From contig NZ_BIMC01000001.1 of assembly GCF_004000885.1 (NCBI RefSeq), positions 620,001-684,000 of the forward strand: 64,000 nucleotides of DNA, read 5' to 3'. The notes under the pieces are model-generated. The model searched no databases, was not told where the DNA came from, and was given only the letters and a program-made list of their open reading frames with translations. This document shows, in pieces, positions 26,489 to 35,598 of this stretch (the first letter of the stretch is position 1; each line of letters starts with the position of its first letter). Source of the stretch: Paenibacillus glucanolyticus NBRC 15330 (GTDB lineage: Bacteria; Bacillota; Bacilli; Paenibacillales; Paenibacillaceae). A program made the translations under genes and the position numbers.

Positions 26489-27874
26489 CTACACAAGCGG
26501 GCTCCAGGCGTACACCGATAATTTTTGAACATCTCGAATTAATTCGGTATACCGTCTCTGAATATCCTCGGACGAAAAATGACGGAATTGCTCAAATATC
26601 CCCATGCAGCGCAGCATTCCCCGATCGCTTTTAATCTTAATGGAATACTCCAGACTATCTACAATGTACTTCAGCCCACGATCAAATTGTTTGGAATTTA
26701 AATAGTATATCCCCAATTCGGATAGAAGCCGCGTATATTGGTTCATTGTGACGTGTTCACTAACTTTCCCAAGTTTGTTTTTCTGTAATTTAAATGCCTG
26801 GTATTCCCGAAACTGGTCCACTATATGATCTATGTTGAAATGATATCTGTTAGCAGCTACTACAAAGTTACACAGGGCTGTAAAAATCTCATCCGTTCTT
26901 GATTCAATATATTCTATATATTCAGGCAGTACGTCAGAATCTCCAGCCATGAGTCTATACAAGTAACGGTTCGCTTTAGCCCATTCTTTAAACTGATCAA
27001 CAGTTATAATTTCCTCATCAGAAAATTCCTTTGCCTTTAACCAATTAGGATTTTCATACATTGAAAGATACTCTAGTGCACCCTCAAGGTTTCCTGCTTC
27101 ACGACAAGCGTATGATAGACTTAAATACGAATATAATATGTAAAAAATGGTGGGTTTCTCTTGTTCATTTTTCGTTGTCTTTTTTTTGTTATTGTTTGTA
27201 TATTGTATTTTCGCCGTACGGCCCATTTTTTCAGCCAGAACTTTCACCATATCACTTCTGAGCAAAGAAACGTTAACGTTAATAAGCTTCCTATATGCAT
27301 CTAGTTGATACACATCATCCAGCCGATCAACATAATGTTCAAAAGTTACGGCCACCTTTAAGTTAGACTCCATATTATCACTTAATTCTAACTTAAATAG
27401 TCGATAATGACATAAGGCAAGCCTCTCAGAATGCTGGAACTTCTCACTCTCTGCTACACACTCATACAATATAACCGCTGCTTTATAATTTTCTTCATTG
27501 AACAAATCTTCCGCCAATTCAAAAAGCAGCGGAGCATAACTGATATTTTCCATCGTTAATCGGGCGGCTTTTTGCAGACAATCCAGCTTGCCAAGCTCTG
27601 CACATCGTTGAAGAAAGACTCCTAACCGTCTCCAGTCTGGCGTAGTATGAAATATACATTCAGAAATGTATCGATCATAAAAAAATCCTTCAGTATGTCC
27701 TATACTGGTAGTGATGCGATCCAATTGATTCATGGACATGGGACGATTTCCGTTAAGTATACTGCTCAAGGACCCCGTATTCACACCGGATATTCTCGCA
27801 AATTGATTTAGCGTTAATTCGTTATCCTGTAAAAATTTCGTTATTTCTCCGCGAATCGTGGCTGTCGTTTTCAA
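26489..27874 (-). CDS. RRNPP-type HTH/TPR receptor, paralog 1
   Basis: A receptor of about 461 residues. An XRE-type helix-turn-helix is at residues about 5-62 ('LNQFARISGVNTGSLSSILN'), followed by TPR-like helical repeats to the end. It is strongly similar to the two following paralogs (e.g. 'PDWRRLGVFLQRCAELGKLD', 'CMGIFEQFRHFSSEDIQRRY'), matching the AloR-like RRNPP receptors known from Paenibacillus, which bind secreted short peptides. I chose TTG 27874 by alignment with paralog 2 and the GGGGGGTG before it. Only 40 bases separate it from the stop of paralog 2, with no promoter seen, so the two are likely cotranscribed. No pro-peptide gene could be read after it. Confidence 0.85.
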   Translation of the reverse strand: MKTTATIRGEITKFLQDNELTLNQFARISGVNTGSLSSILNGNRPMSMNQLDRITTSIGHTEGFFYDRYISECIFHTTPDWRRLGVFLQRCAELGKLDCLQKAARLTMENISYAPLLFELAEDLFNEENYKAAVILYECVAESEKFQHSERLALCHYRLFKLELSDNMESNLKVAVTFEHYVDRLDDVYQLDAYRKLINVNVSLLRSDMVKVLAEKMGRTAKIQYTNNNKKKTTKNEQEKPTIFYILYSYLSLSYACREAGNLEGALEYLSMYENPNWLKAKEFSDEEIITVDQFKEWAKANRYLYRLMAGDSDVLPEYIEYIESRTDEIFTALCNFVVAANRYHFNIDHIVDQFREYQAFKLQKNKLGKVSEHVTMNQYTRLLSELGIYYLNSKQFDRGLKYIVDSLEYSIKIKSDRGMLRCMGIFEQFRHFSSEDIQRRYTELIRDVQKLSVYAWSPLV

Positions 27875-27914
27875 ATAACAACACCCCCCAGGGAAATCCA
27901 AATATTAGTTAGTT

Positions 27915-29294
27915 CTACACTTGGGGACTCCAGGCGTATACCGATAACTTCTGAACATCTTGGATTAATTCGGTATATCGCCTCTGAGTTTCCTCGGAAG
28001 AAAATTGACGGAATTGCTCAAATATCCCCATGCAGCGCAGCATTCCATTGTCACTTTTGGTTCTGATGGAGTACTCCAGACTGTCCAAGATGTATGCCAG
28101 TCCACGGTCAAACTGTTTGGAATTTAAATAATATATCCCCAGCTCCGCAAGAAGCCGCGTATATCGGTTTAATGTTACCAGATCACTGATCTTTCCGAGC
28201 TGATTTTGCTGCGTTTTGTAAACCAGATGCTCCTTATACCGATCCAATATATGATCGATATGAAGTTGATAGCGATTGGCTGCAATCATAATGTTACACA
28301 GCGCCAAAAAAATCTCATTTTCTCGTGAGTCCACATAATCTACATATTGGCTTAAAGCGTTAGGTTGTCCACTCATTAAACCATACATATACCGATTAAC
28401 CTCAGCCCATTCCCTGAACTGCTCTATAATTAGTAACTCTTCCTCATTAGGTTTGTTTATCCAATCAGGATATTCATATAACGACACATAATAAAACGCA
28501 TTATCATAGTCTCCTTGTTCTTGATGGATACAGGCCTGAATTAAATACGAATATAATATGTAAAAGATAACTGACTTCCTAGGATATTCGTTCGTTCTGA
28601 ACCTATATCTATTTTGTTGGTAATGAATTTTAGCTTTATGTCCCATTCTTTTTCCAAGCGCTACAATTTTATCCCACCGTTGTAATGATATATTCACATT
28701 AATCAACTTAACATACGCGTCCAATTGATACATATCATCCAATCTATCGATATAGGATTCAAAGTATACGGCTGCATGTAAATTATCTTCCTGATTCTCT
28801 CCTAATCCGATTACGAATAATCGATACTTACAAAGAGCTAGGCGCTCTGAATACTGAAACTTTTCACACTCAGCCACAGATTCGTACAACAAAGCTGCCG
28901 CTTTATGCTTCTCCTCATTAAATAAGGCTTCCGCCATTTCGAAAAGCAGCGGGGCGTAAGAAATGTTCTCCAATGTCATCCGGGCAGCTCTATGTAAACA
29001 ATCCAGTTTACCCAGCTCTGCACATCGCTGAAGAAATGGCCCCAATCTTCGCCAATCCGGAGTCGCATGAAAGATACACTCAGGAATGTACAGATCATAG
29101 AAATAGCCTTCTTCCAGACCCATTGCGTCGGTAATCCGATCTAACTGATGCATGGACATAGGACGATGACCATTTAGAATGTTGCTGAGCGTCCCGCTGT
29201 TAATGCCCGATATCCTGGCAAACTGGTTAATTGTCATAGAACGATTTTGCAAATATGTAACGATTTCTCCGCGAATCGTGGCTGTCGTTTCCAA
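27915..29294 (-). CDS. RRNPP-type HTH/TPR receptor, paralog 2
   Basis: A 459-residue protein with the same architecture: HTH at residues about 5-62 ('INQFARISGINSGTLSNILN'), then 'GYFYDLYIPECIFHATPDWR' and TPR-like helices. The start is TTG 29294 behind GGGGGTG. It has its own promoter candidate at 29349-29377. Its C-terminus ('VQKLSVYAWSPQV') is shared with paralog 1 but not with paralog 3. No short secreted peptide gene is found between it and paralog 1, so it either answers a peptide encoded elsewhere or has lost its partner. Confidence 0.85.
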   Translation of the reverse strand: METTATIRGEIVTYLQNRSMTINQFARISGINSGTLSNILNGHRPMSMHQLDRITDAMGLEEGYFYDLYIPECIFHATPDWRRLGPFLQRCAELGKLDCLHRAARMTLENISYAPLLFEMAEALFNEEKHKAAALLYESVAECEKFQYSERLALCKYRLFVIGLGENQEDNLHAAVYFESYIDRLDDMYQLDAYVKLINVNISLQRWDKIVALGKRMGHKAKIHYQQNRYRFRTNEYPRKSVIFYILYSYLIQACIHQEQGDYDNAFYYVSLYEYPDWINKPNEEELLIIEQFREWAEVNRYMYGLMSGQPNALSQYVDYVDSRENEIFLALCNIMIAANRYQLHIDHILDRYKEHLVYKTQQNQLGKISDLVTLNRYTRLLAELGIYYLNSKQFDRGLAYILDSLEYSIRTKSDNGMLRCMGIFEQFRQFSSEETQRRYTELIQDVQKLSVYAWSPQV

Positions 29295-29348
29295 GTAACA
29301 ACACCCCCAGATGAGTACCAGAAATTAGTATATTAAATATTTAATTAC

Positions 29349-29377
29349 ATGCTATTATTTTACTTTCGCGAGGTCAA
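29349..29377 (-). promoter_or_regulatory. SigA-type promoter of receptor paralog 2
   Basis: TTGACC (29377-29372) and TAGCAT (29354-29349) are separated by exactly 17 bases, in the same sequence setting (TATTGACC) as the promoter of paralog 3. The -10 is imperfect. Confidence 0.5.
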
Positions 29378-29454
29378 TAGCGAATCAACATAATGGATCT
29401 GTAGTTTTTAAATGATGAAATATACTAATAATACTACGAAATATAATAAAGAAC

Positions 29455-29475
29455 GCTTCCGAGAATTTCGGAAGC
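29455..29475 (-). terminator. Terminator after the pro-peptide gene
   Basis: GCTTCCGA and TCGGAAGC pair around a 5-nt loop, followed on the minus strand by GTTCTTTATTATATT. It ends the receptor 3/pro-peptide unit. Confidence 0.7.
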
Positions 29476-29512
29476 ATCTCAAAAGACACATCTATTCGAG
29501 TTTAAAAGATAA

Positions 29513-29662
29513 TTATGTACCTCCAGATCCAAATCCATGACTTAAAGTTGAAAATACCGCTATTTGTTTGTTATTGTTGTCAGCATGAGTCGTTAAGTTT
29601 GGAACAGCAAATGTCCAAACTAAACTAAACATAACTAATAGAGAAACCAATTTTTTTCTCAT
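29513..29662 (-). CDS. AloP-like signalling pro-peptide (49 residues)
   Basis: A 49-codon gene starting ATG 29662, inside the 3' end of receptor paralog 3 in another frame, with GAGAGGTG upstream. It encodes a signal peptide (MRKKLVSLLVMFSLVWTFAV, cleavage likely after THA), a short polar spacer (DNNNKQ) and a Gly-rich end, STLSHGFGSGGT. This is the design of secreted pro-peptides paired with RRNPP receptors, as described for AloP-AloR in Paenibacillus polymyxa, where the mature signal is a short C-terminal peptide. Here the signal would probably be cut from SHGFGSGGT. After export and processing it would be re-imported (Opp-type permease) and bind the receptor at 29625. Processing point is inference. 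Confidence 0.82.
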   Translation of the reverse strand: MRKKLVSLLVMFSLVWTFAVPNLTTHADNNNKQIAVFSTLSHGFGSGGT

Positions 29663-31013
29663 TTAATTTTTGCACCTCTCTAACTAAATTGGTATACCGT
29701 TTTTGTGATTCCAGAGAAGAAATATGACGATACTGTTCAAATAACCCCATACATCTTAGCATGCCATTATTACTATTGATTGTAATGGAACTTCCCAAAC
29801 TTTCCAATATAAATTCTATTCCTTTATCGAACTGCTCCGAATTTATATAATAAATACCTAATTCGGCTAATAAACGCGTATGTCTCTCTAATGTTACTTG
29901 CTTACTCACTTTACCTATGTAATTTCGTTGTTGCTTATAAACTAAATATTCTTTGTAATCCTCCAAGATATCGTCTACCTGAAATTTATGTCGATTAGCT
30001 GCTATCATTATGTTACACATAGCCACGAAAATTTCATCTTCACGTGTCGATACGTATTTCACATATTCAGAAAGAACCTCTGCTTGCCCGACCATTAACT
30101 GGTACACATATCTATTAGCAACTGCCCACTCTTTAAACTGGTTAATTATTTGTAGTTCTTCATTATTTGTGTTACTTACCCATGAAGGATCTGCATATTG
30201 TGATACATAGTATAATGCCTTTTCGTATTCTCCACGCTCACTATAGCTATTTTCTAATGATAGATTTGCGTATAAAATATAAAAGACAAGAGGATTCTTC
30301 CTTCTTACTTCAATATAACCTTTAGTCTCACTATACTTAAACTCAATCATTGCTTTATGCAACATTAGCTCAGCGAATTCCTCTACTTTATCCCATCTAT
30401 GAATAGAACCATTTACATTAATTAAATCAACTAGCGCATCCAATTGATAGACCTCATCTAATCTATCAATATAAGGTTCAAAGTATACTGCAGCCCTTGA
30501 ATTAACCTCCTGATCATCACCCAATTCCAACGTAAACAATCGATACTGGCATAAAGCCAGCCGTTCGGAATGCTGGAATCTCTCACTCTCAGCCACGCTC
30601 TTATAGAGCAGCACCGCCGCCTCGTGCTTCCCCTCTCTGAAAAAAACCTCCGCCGTTTCAAAGAGCAAGGGGGAATAGGAAATATTATCCATTGTCATCC
30701 GGACGGCCTTGTCCAGACAATCCAGCTTTCCCAGGTCTGCGCACCGGTGAAGAAACGGTCCCAGCCGACGCCAATCCGGTGTGGCATGAAATATGCATTC
30801 ATCTATATACAGCTCGTAAAAATAACCCTCTTCCAAACCCATCCCTGCCGTAATCCGGTCCAATTGCTGCATGGAAATCGGTCGATTTCCGTTCAGAATG
30901 TTGCTGAGTGTGCCGCTATTGACCTCCGATATTTCAGCAAACCGATTAATCGTCATCTCGTTCTTATGTAGGAACTCTTCCATTTGTTCGCGAATCGTGG
31001 CTGTCATTTCCAA
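29625..31013 (-). CDS. RRNPP-type HTH/TPR receptor, paralog 3 (partner of the pro-peptide)
   Basis: A receptor of about 462 residues: HTH at about 5-62 ('INRFAEISEVNSGTLSNILN'), then TPR-like helices. TTG 31013 is the start by alignment with paralog 2 (LEMTATIREQ) and by AAAGGGTGGTG upstream; an ATG two codons on is the alternative. Its 3' end overlaps the pro-peptide gene by 38 bases and therefore encodes a different C-terminus (NEKKIGFSISYV) from its paralogs. The overlap and a shared promoter imply co-expression with the signal. As a DNA-binding HTH protein it should regulate transcription when the peptide binds; targets unknown. Confidence 0.88.
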   Translation of the reverse strand: MEMTATIREQMEEFLHKNEMTINRFAEISEVNSGTLSNILNGNRPISMQQLDRITAGMGLEEGYFYELYIDECIFHATPDWRRLGPFLHRCADLGKLDCLDKAVRMTMDNISYSPLLFETAEVFFREGKHEAAVLLYKSVAESERFQHSERLALCQYRLFTLELGDDQEVNSRAAVYFEPYIDRLDEVYQLDALVDLINVNGSIHRWDKVEEFAELMLHKAMIEFKYSETKGYIEVRRKNPLVFYILYANLSLENSYSERGEYEKALYYVSQYADPSWVSNTNNEELQIINQFKEWAVANRYVYQLMVGQAEVLSEYVKYVSTREDEIFVAMCNIMIAANRHKFQVDDILEDYKEYLVYKQQRNYIGKVSKQVTLERHTRLLAELGIYYINSEQFDKGIEFILESLGSSITINSNNGMLRCMGLFEQYRHISSLESQKRYTNLVREVQKLNEKKIGFSISYV

Positions 31014-31068
31014 GCTAACACCACCCTTTAGGATCAGAACCCAAATATTAGTATATCTCTTTATAGTA

Positions 31069-31097
31069 ATCATATTGATTAATATTCCAGCGGTCAA
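31069..31097 (-). promoter_or_regulatory. SigA-type promoter of receptor 3 and pro-peptide
   Basis: TTGACC (31097-31092), 17-base spacer, TATGAT (31074-31069), about 55 bases before the start codon. Confidence 0.6.
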
Positions 31098-31212
31098 TAC
31101 TTAATTACGTCATATTTTTACACAAAATAACCAAAACACTTTAAAAATACCAAATATATTTACATTTCTCATCTATTTTATATATCGTCCGTTTTATTTC
31201 TACTATGAGAAA

Positions 31213-31240
31213 AAGCGCTCCGAAAATTTCGGATACGCTT
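31213..31240 (-). terminator. Terminator of the ABC exporter operon
   Basis: AAGCG-ct-CCGAAA pairs with TTTCGG-at-ACGCTT; TTTCTC follows on the minus strand, 15 bases past the permease stop. Confidence 0.65.
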
Positions 31241-31254
31241 CTTCTGCTTCCTCA

Positions 31255-33849
31255 TTATATACTCTCCTGCTTTAATGCATCAATAATGTTTTCCTTCTTC
31301 ACCTTCGAGCCGGAATACAACATGGCGGAACCGACGATCACAAATACCGCGACCATGACAGACAGAACGCTCAGCCACGGGAAGGTGAACTCGTAGCTAA
31401 ATTTGTTCGCAAATGCTCTATCGATCAGATACATCACAACGAAACTGATGGGAAGACCGAAGATCAGCGACTTGACCCCGTAAAAAACACTTTCGTAGTT
31501 CATCATTTTCGCAAACCCTTTTGGCGTCATGCCAACGGATTTCAGCATCGCAAACTCTACTTTTCGAAGAGATATGCCGGTTGAGATCGTATTAAATATG
31601 TTCGCGATGGAAATCGCCGATATGAGTACGATAAAACCGTATGAAAAGACCGACATCAATCGTATCTGTTGTTCCTCGCTTCTTCTGGATTGATACACAT
31701 TGTAGATATTCAGATTGGTCTCATGCATCTCTTCGATTTCCTGCTGCGTTTTCATCGGTTCCGTGCTTCTCAGATGGACGTATGTCTGAACGTTAGCTGA
31801 ATCCTCGTTGTCTGTCAGTCGATCCATGACGCGTTCCGACACAATGATATTCAACCCGCCAACACCTACCGGGTTCATCCCCATGGGAGCTTGATCCGTC
31901 AATGCGGCAACGGTCACGTTGCTTATCTTCTTCGTTGATCCGCCACTTTCTTCACTGATATTCGTTAATTCGATGCTTTGACCGATATTCGCATACATAG
32001 CCTTCGTCTGGATATATCTCCCCGTATTCATGTCTTGGTAATGGATTGTATCCATCACAATTGCGGCGGGATGATCCGGATCCGTAAGCTGCGTGTAATC
32101 TGCGCCGACGGCTGTGGCATAGGCTTGCAGACTGGAATCGTTCAGTGCATGAATCTTGATATCGTAAGGATATTTCCCGTTCTGAAGCAACTCCCTATCC
32201 TTCTTAACCTTCTCCTGCAATTCTTCGGCAATCAACGCTTCCTCGATCCAAGCGTTCTTGTACCACTCGTGAGTCATATTGTACTCTGTAACACCATCCA
32301 GGGAAACAATCGATTGCATCAACCGTTCGTCTATTCTTTTGCCGCTGCTGTACGATACTTCAATATCAAAGTCGACGCCTTCCTGCGACAGATCCAGGGA
32401 TCGTTTCATACCGACGGTGAAAAACGATACCGTTAGAAACAAAACGATGCTGATAACAAGCGAAAATACGATAGCATGATATCTCCGTTTGTTCCGTTTT
32501 AAATTTTTCAGCCCGATCTCCGCTTCAATGCCGAACAGCTTGCGAATGAACTTCGACGTTCTCACGGCTTTGACCGTAAGTTTCACATCGGTGGTTTGGC
32601 GAATCGCGTCCATGGCGGATACCTTGGATGCTCGGATCGCCGGGACATACGTCGAAATGAAAATCGTCAGCATCGACACCATACAAGTAATCAAGAGTGA
32701 TAACGGCGTGACGATGAGTCTCAACTCTTCTTGGGTCCATAATGCCCCTTGAATCATGGAATTCATGAACCAAAAGGTGATTCCAATTCCGGCAAGCCCG
32801 CATAGGATGCCAATAGGAATGCTGATCAAGCCAATGACAATGCCTTCAAAAAGCACTGAATTTCGCTTCTGTCTCTTCGTAGCCCCCACACTCGCAAGCA
32901 TCCCTAAATGGCGGGAGCGTTCCGAGACGGATATCGCAAAAGCATTATAGATGAGCGAAACCGAGCCGATCATAATGACCCCCATAATGATCGCTGATAA
33001 GGAGAACATCATGCTGTACGAGGCTTCGCTTTTGGACAGGCCGTAATAATGAAGCAAGCTGTTATTATATTGGACGTTACCGATATCGTTCTTCTCAGCC
33101 AACTCCTCCGCATGAACGAACAAGAACGGGTTGACACGCTGTAACACCACCAACGCATCGACTCGATCGTCTGCCCCGATGAAATTTTCATCGACATAAC
33201 TAAGGATTGTATACCCCGGGGCCCAAGCCGATTCCCATACGGGAGATTTAATGATGCCTACCACCGTATACTCCCTTGTCTTGACATGCTCCAGCGTTTC
33301 GGTCAATGTGCCGTCTTCCCTGCGCAGCGGTTCGGTCTGGTCCAGACGATGATTGCCTTCTTGCTCGAATCGTTCCCCGACGCGAAGGGTGAGATGATCG
33401 CCGATGTCGTAATTCACTTTGGCGTCCATTGCAACAGCTTCGGATATGACAACTTCCTTGTCCGTCTGCGGGAGACGTCCCTTGCTTAGGTCAATCTGAA
33501 ATTGCTCAAAACCTTGCGCATTATATTCCTTGATGAATAAATACGGCTTATTGGGATTCTCACCCCCTTCTAATGGGGCGTACCCAACATCTCTTGTCAT
33601 CGCAACAGATTTGGATTCGTCATCGCCCTGTATTGCCGCAAGCTGCTCCTTGGTGACATCTTGATATTGGACATGCCACTCCCCGGTGTCTGCAATGGTG
33701 TGCCTGACCATTACATCCGAGAAGGAAAACACAAGCGTAGCGACAGCGGTCACCATGGCAACCGATATGATGACGCCGATGATCGTTACCAGCGTCCGTC
33801 TCTTGTTCTGCTTCAGATGCCGGATGGTTAGTGTATGAACAATGTTCAT
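31255..33849 (-). CDS. ABC transporter permease, FtsX/MacB-like (864 residues)
   Basis: A large FtsX-type permease: one N-terminal membrane helix (residues about 18-45), a large extracellular domain, three helices near 285-410, a second FtsX unit starting about 465 with its own extracellular domain, and three C-terminal helices ('FSYGFIVLISAISIANIFNT', 'MMNYESVFYGVKSLIFGLPI'). Each half contains the conserved 'VGATKRQ' / 'VGMTPKG' coupling-helix motif. Such proteins, with a LolD-like ATPase and a two-component system, commonly export or sense antimicrobial peptides or act in envelope stress. ATG 33849 overlaps the ATPase stop as ATGA. Confidence 0.9.
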   Translation of the reverse strand: MNIVHTLTIRHLKQNKRRTLVTIIGVIISVAMVTAVATLVFSFSDVMVRHTIADTGEWHVQYQDVTKEQLAAIQGDDESKSVAMTRDVGYAPLEGGENPNKPYLFIKEYNAQGFEQFQIDLSKGRLPQTDKEVVISEAVAMDAKVNYDIGDHLTLRVGERFEQEGNHRLDQTEPLRREDGTLTETLEHVKTREYTVVGIIKSPVWESAWAPGYTILSYVDENFIGADDRVDALVVLQRVNPFLFVHAEELAEKNDIGNVQYNNSLLHYYGLSKSEASYSMMFSLSAIIMGVIMIGSVSLIYNAFAISVSERSRHLGMLASVGATKRQKRNSVLFEGIVIGLISIPIGILCGLAGIGITFWFMNSMIQGALWTQEELRLIVTPLSLLITCMVSMLTIFISTYVPAIRASKVSAMDAIRQTTDVKLTVKAVRTSKFIRKLFGIEAEIGLKNLKRNKRRYHAIVFSLVISIVLFLTVSFFTVGMKRSLDLSQEGVDFDIEVSYSSGKRIDERLMQSIVSLDGVTEYNMTHEWYKNAWIEEALIAEELQEKVKKDRELLQNGKYPYDIKIHALNDSSLQAYATAVGADYTQLTDPDHPAAIVMDTIHYQDMNTGRYIQTKAMYANIGQSIELTNISEESGGSTKKISNVTVAALTDQAPMGMNPVGVGGLNIIVSERVMDRLTDNEDSANVQTYVHLRSTEPMKTQQEIEEMHETNLNIYNVYQSRRSEEQQIRLMSVFSYGFIVLISAISIANIFNTISTGISLRKVEFAMLKSVGMTPKGFAKMMNYESVFYGVKSLIFGLPISFVVMYLIDRAFANKFSYEFTFPWLSVLSVMVAVFVIVGSAMLYSGSKVKKENIIDALKQESI

Positions 33850-34529
33850 CGCCTGATCACCTCGTCTTTGGCAATCCTCCCGTCTTCAATTGAGATGATC
33901 CTGTCGGCTTGCAAGGCGATTCGTTCATCATGCGTGATAACGATCAGCGTCTGCTGATAGGTCTTATTCAACATTTTTAATAAATCGACGATCTCGCTGC
34001 TATTCTTGCTGTCCAGATTCCCGGTCGGCTCGTCGGCCAGCATGATCGCAGGATTGCCGATGAGCGCTCTGCCAATCGAGACCCGCTGCTGCTGTCCGCC
34101 GGATAACTGATTCGGCAGATGATTTAACCGATGCTGCAAATTCAGCGTATTCACAAGGCTGTCCAACTGCTGTTGATCTACCTTTTGCTTGTCCAGCAAG
34201 AGCGGCAGCGTCATATTCTCCTCCACCGTCAGGACGGGAATCAGATTGAAAAACTGGTAGATCAAGCCGATTTGCCTGCGTCTGAAGATGGCCAGCTGCG
34301 TTTCGTTCAAGGTATACATGTCCGTATCCTGAACAAAAACTTTGCCGCCAGTCGGCCGATCCACGCCGCCCAGCATATGAAGCAGTGTCGATTTCCCCGA
34401 ACCGGACGGGCCGATAATCGCAATGAATTCGCCTTTTTGCACCGAAAAAGAAACATCGTCAAGCGCCTTCACTGCCGATTCACCTGTGCCATATATTTTA
34501 GACAACTGCTCGATTCTTAAAATTTCCAT
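33846..34529 (-). CDS. ABC transporter ATP-binding protein, LolD/MacB-like
   Basis: A 227-residue ATPase with Walker A GPSGSGKST (about 38-46), a 'YQFFNLIPVLTVEENMTLPL' Q-loop region, signature LSGGQQQR, Walker B 'AIMLADEPTGNLDS' and a switch histidine in 'VITHDER'. The 'EPTGNLD' motif is typical of the LolD/MacB/BceA group. I prefer ATG 34529, six bases after GGAGGT; the ATG at 34535 overlaps that site. It couples to the FtsX-like permease encoded next. Confidence 0.92.
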   Translation of the reverse strand: MEILRIEQLSKIYGTGESAVKALDDVSFSVQKGEFIAIIGPSGSGKSTLLHMLGGVDRPTGGKVFVQDTDMYTLNETQLAIFRRRQIGLIYQFFNLIPVLTVEENMTLPLLLDKQKVDQQQLDSLVNTLNLQHRLNHLPNQLSGGQQQRVSIGRALIGNPAIMLADEPTGNLDSKNSSEIVDLLKMLNKTYQQTLIVITHDERIALQADRIISIEDGRIAKDEVIRR

Positions 34530-34553
34530 TGCCATACCTCCTGCACTTAATAC

Positions 34554-35492
34554 TCAATTCCAGAAATATACCATTTCTCTAAATCCAACATCCCACAGGG
34601 TTGCATTGCCCTCCAGGGTGATCGTAAGCTCATGAGCCTGCGGAATGAGGATTTCGGACATATTCGCCTCATGGCGCTGCGCTTCTGCATATACGGACAG
34701 CATCTCATGTCCATCGACAGCAACCCTGATGCTGCCATGGGATTCCTTTTGATCAGGAATTCCATAATTCAGGTAGAGATAGATCTCCTCCTTGTTGCCT
34801 AACGTATACGTGTACGCCTCCTTCATTTTGCCTTCGATGCTGTACACATTATATTGGGGTTCTACAATTTGACCGCCGATGCTGAGACTGTATCGCTGGG
34901 TTCCCCTTGATGGGTTTCCGGTGCTGTCTTTCCATTCATTTATCGCCACAAACGGACCCATTTCTTTGGTAAACACTTGGTCAACTATACCGAAGACCCC
35001 CCATACCCCGAGCAGCAGGACAACACTGGAAATGCCCGCAGCAGCTATATTTCTCCAGTCGTTTTTCTTACGAAAGCCGAGTTTGTACGCCCCGAATCCG
35101 ATGGCTGCGCCCGATGCGTTCTGTATGACGTCATTCATATCGAAGCTGCCGAGAAACGTCAGTGCCTGAATGGTCTCCAGCATGAGAATGGACAGGATGA
35201 ACCCCGTCAGGAATCGTATAAAGCTGGTCTGATATAACAACGGAATCAAAATGCCAAAAGGGATGAAGGCTGCGATGTTCCCAAAGCCGACAAGATCCAT
35301 CAGTGCAGGATGCAGAAGTTCGGATATATCTGGCAGCCTAAAAAAACTGCCCGGCAAGAACATAAAGGTGTGCTCCGTAATCTGATCTACCGTGTCTAAT
35401 CGACCGAAAGCGAAAAACAAAAAATAAAGAATCAACAGGGTGTAACCTATCGTGAGGCCCAATATCATCTTGCGGTGTTGCTTCAATTGCAT
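34554..35492 (-). CDS. VanZ-like membrane protein with extracytoplasmic C-terminal domain
   Basis: A 312-residue protein. Residues 1-155 form a VanZ-like membrane unit (LILYFLFFAFGR, 'DLVGFGNIAAFIPFGILIPL', 'MLETIQALTFLGSFDMNDVI', 'NASGAAIGF'), the last being the conserved VanZ ending. A further helix near 170-190 leads to a soluble outward domain of about 120 residues. VanZ proteins contribute to glycopeptide (teicoplanin) tolerance by an unclear route. Its place between a two-component system and an ABC exporter suggests a cell-wall-stress operon. Start ATG follows GGAGG. Confidence 0.85.
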   Translation of the reverse strand: MQLKQHRKMILGLTIGYTLLILYFLFFAFGRLDTVDQITEHTFMFLPGSFFRLPDISELLHPALMDLVGFGNIAAFIPFGILIPLLYQTSFIRFLTGFILSILMLETIQALTFLGSFDMNDVIQNASGAAIGFGAYKLGFRKKNDWRNIAAAGISSVVLLLGVWGVFGIVDQVFTKEMGPFVAINEWKDSTGNPSRGTQRYSLSIGGQIVEPQYNVYSIEGKMKEAYTYTLGNKEEIYLYLNYGIPDQKESHGSIRVAVDGHEMLSVYAEAQRHEANMSEILIPQAHELTITLEGNATLWDVGFREMVYFWN

Positions 35493-35598
35493 GGTTTCAC
35501 CTCCATCGTTTAGCTGATGAATATCATTTTATCTGTCTAAAATGACTTTCCCATGACGATGGAGGTGACAATTCAGTCACTTACGGCGTGCCGACCCG

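Noticed and set aside
26357..26489. Pro-peptide gene behind receptor paralog 1
   Set aside because: Candidate frames lack a basic-plus-hydrophobic signal peptide and a plausible C-terminal signal.
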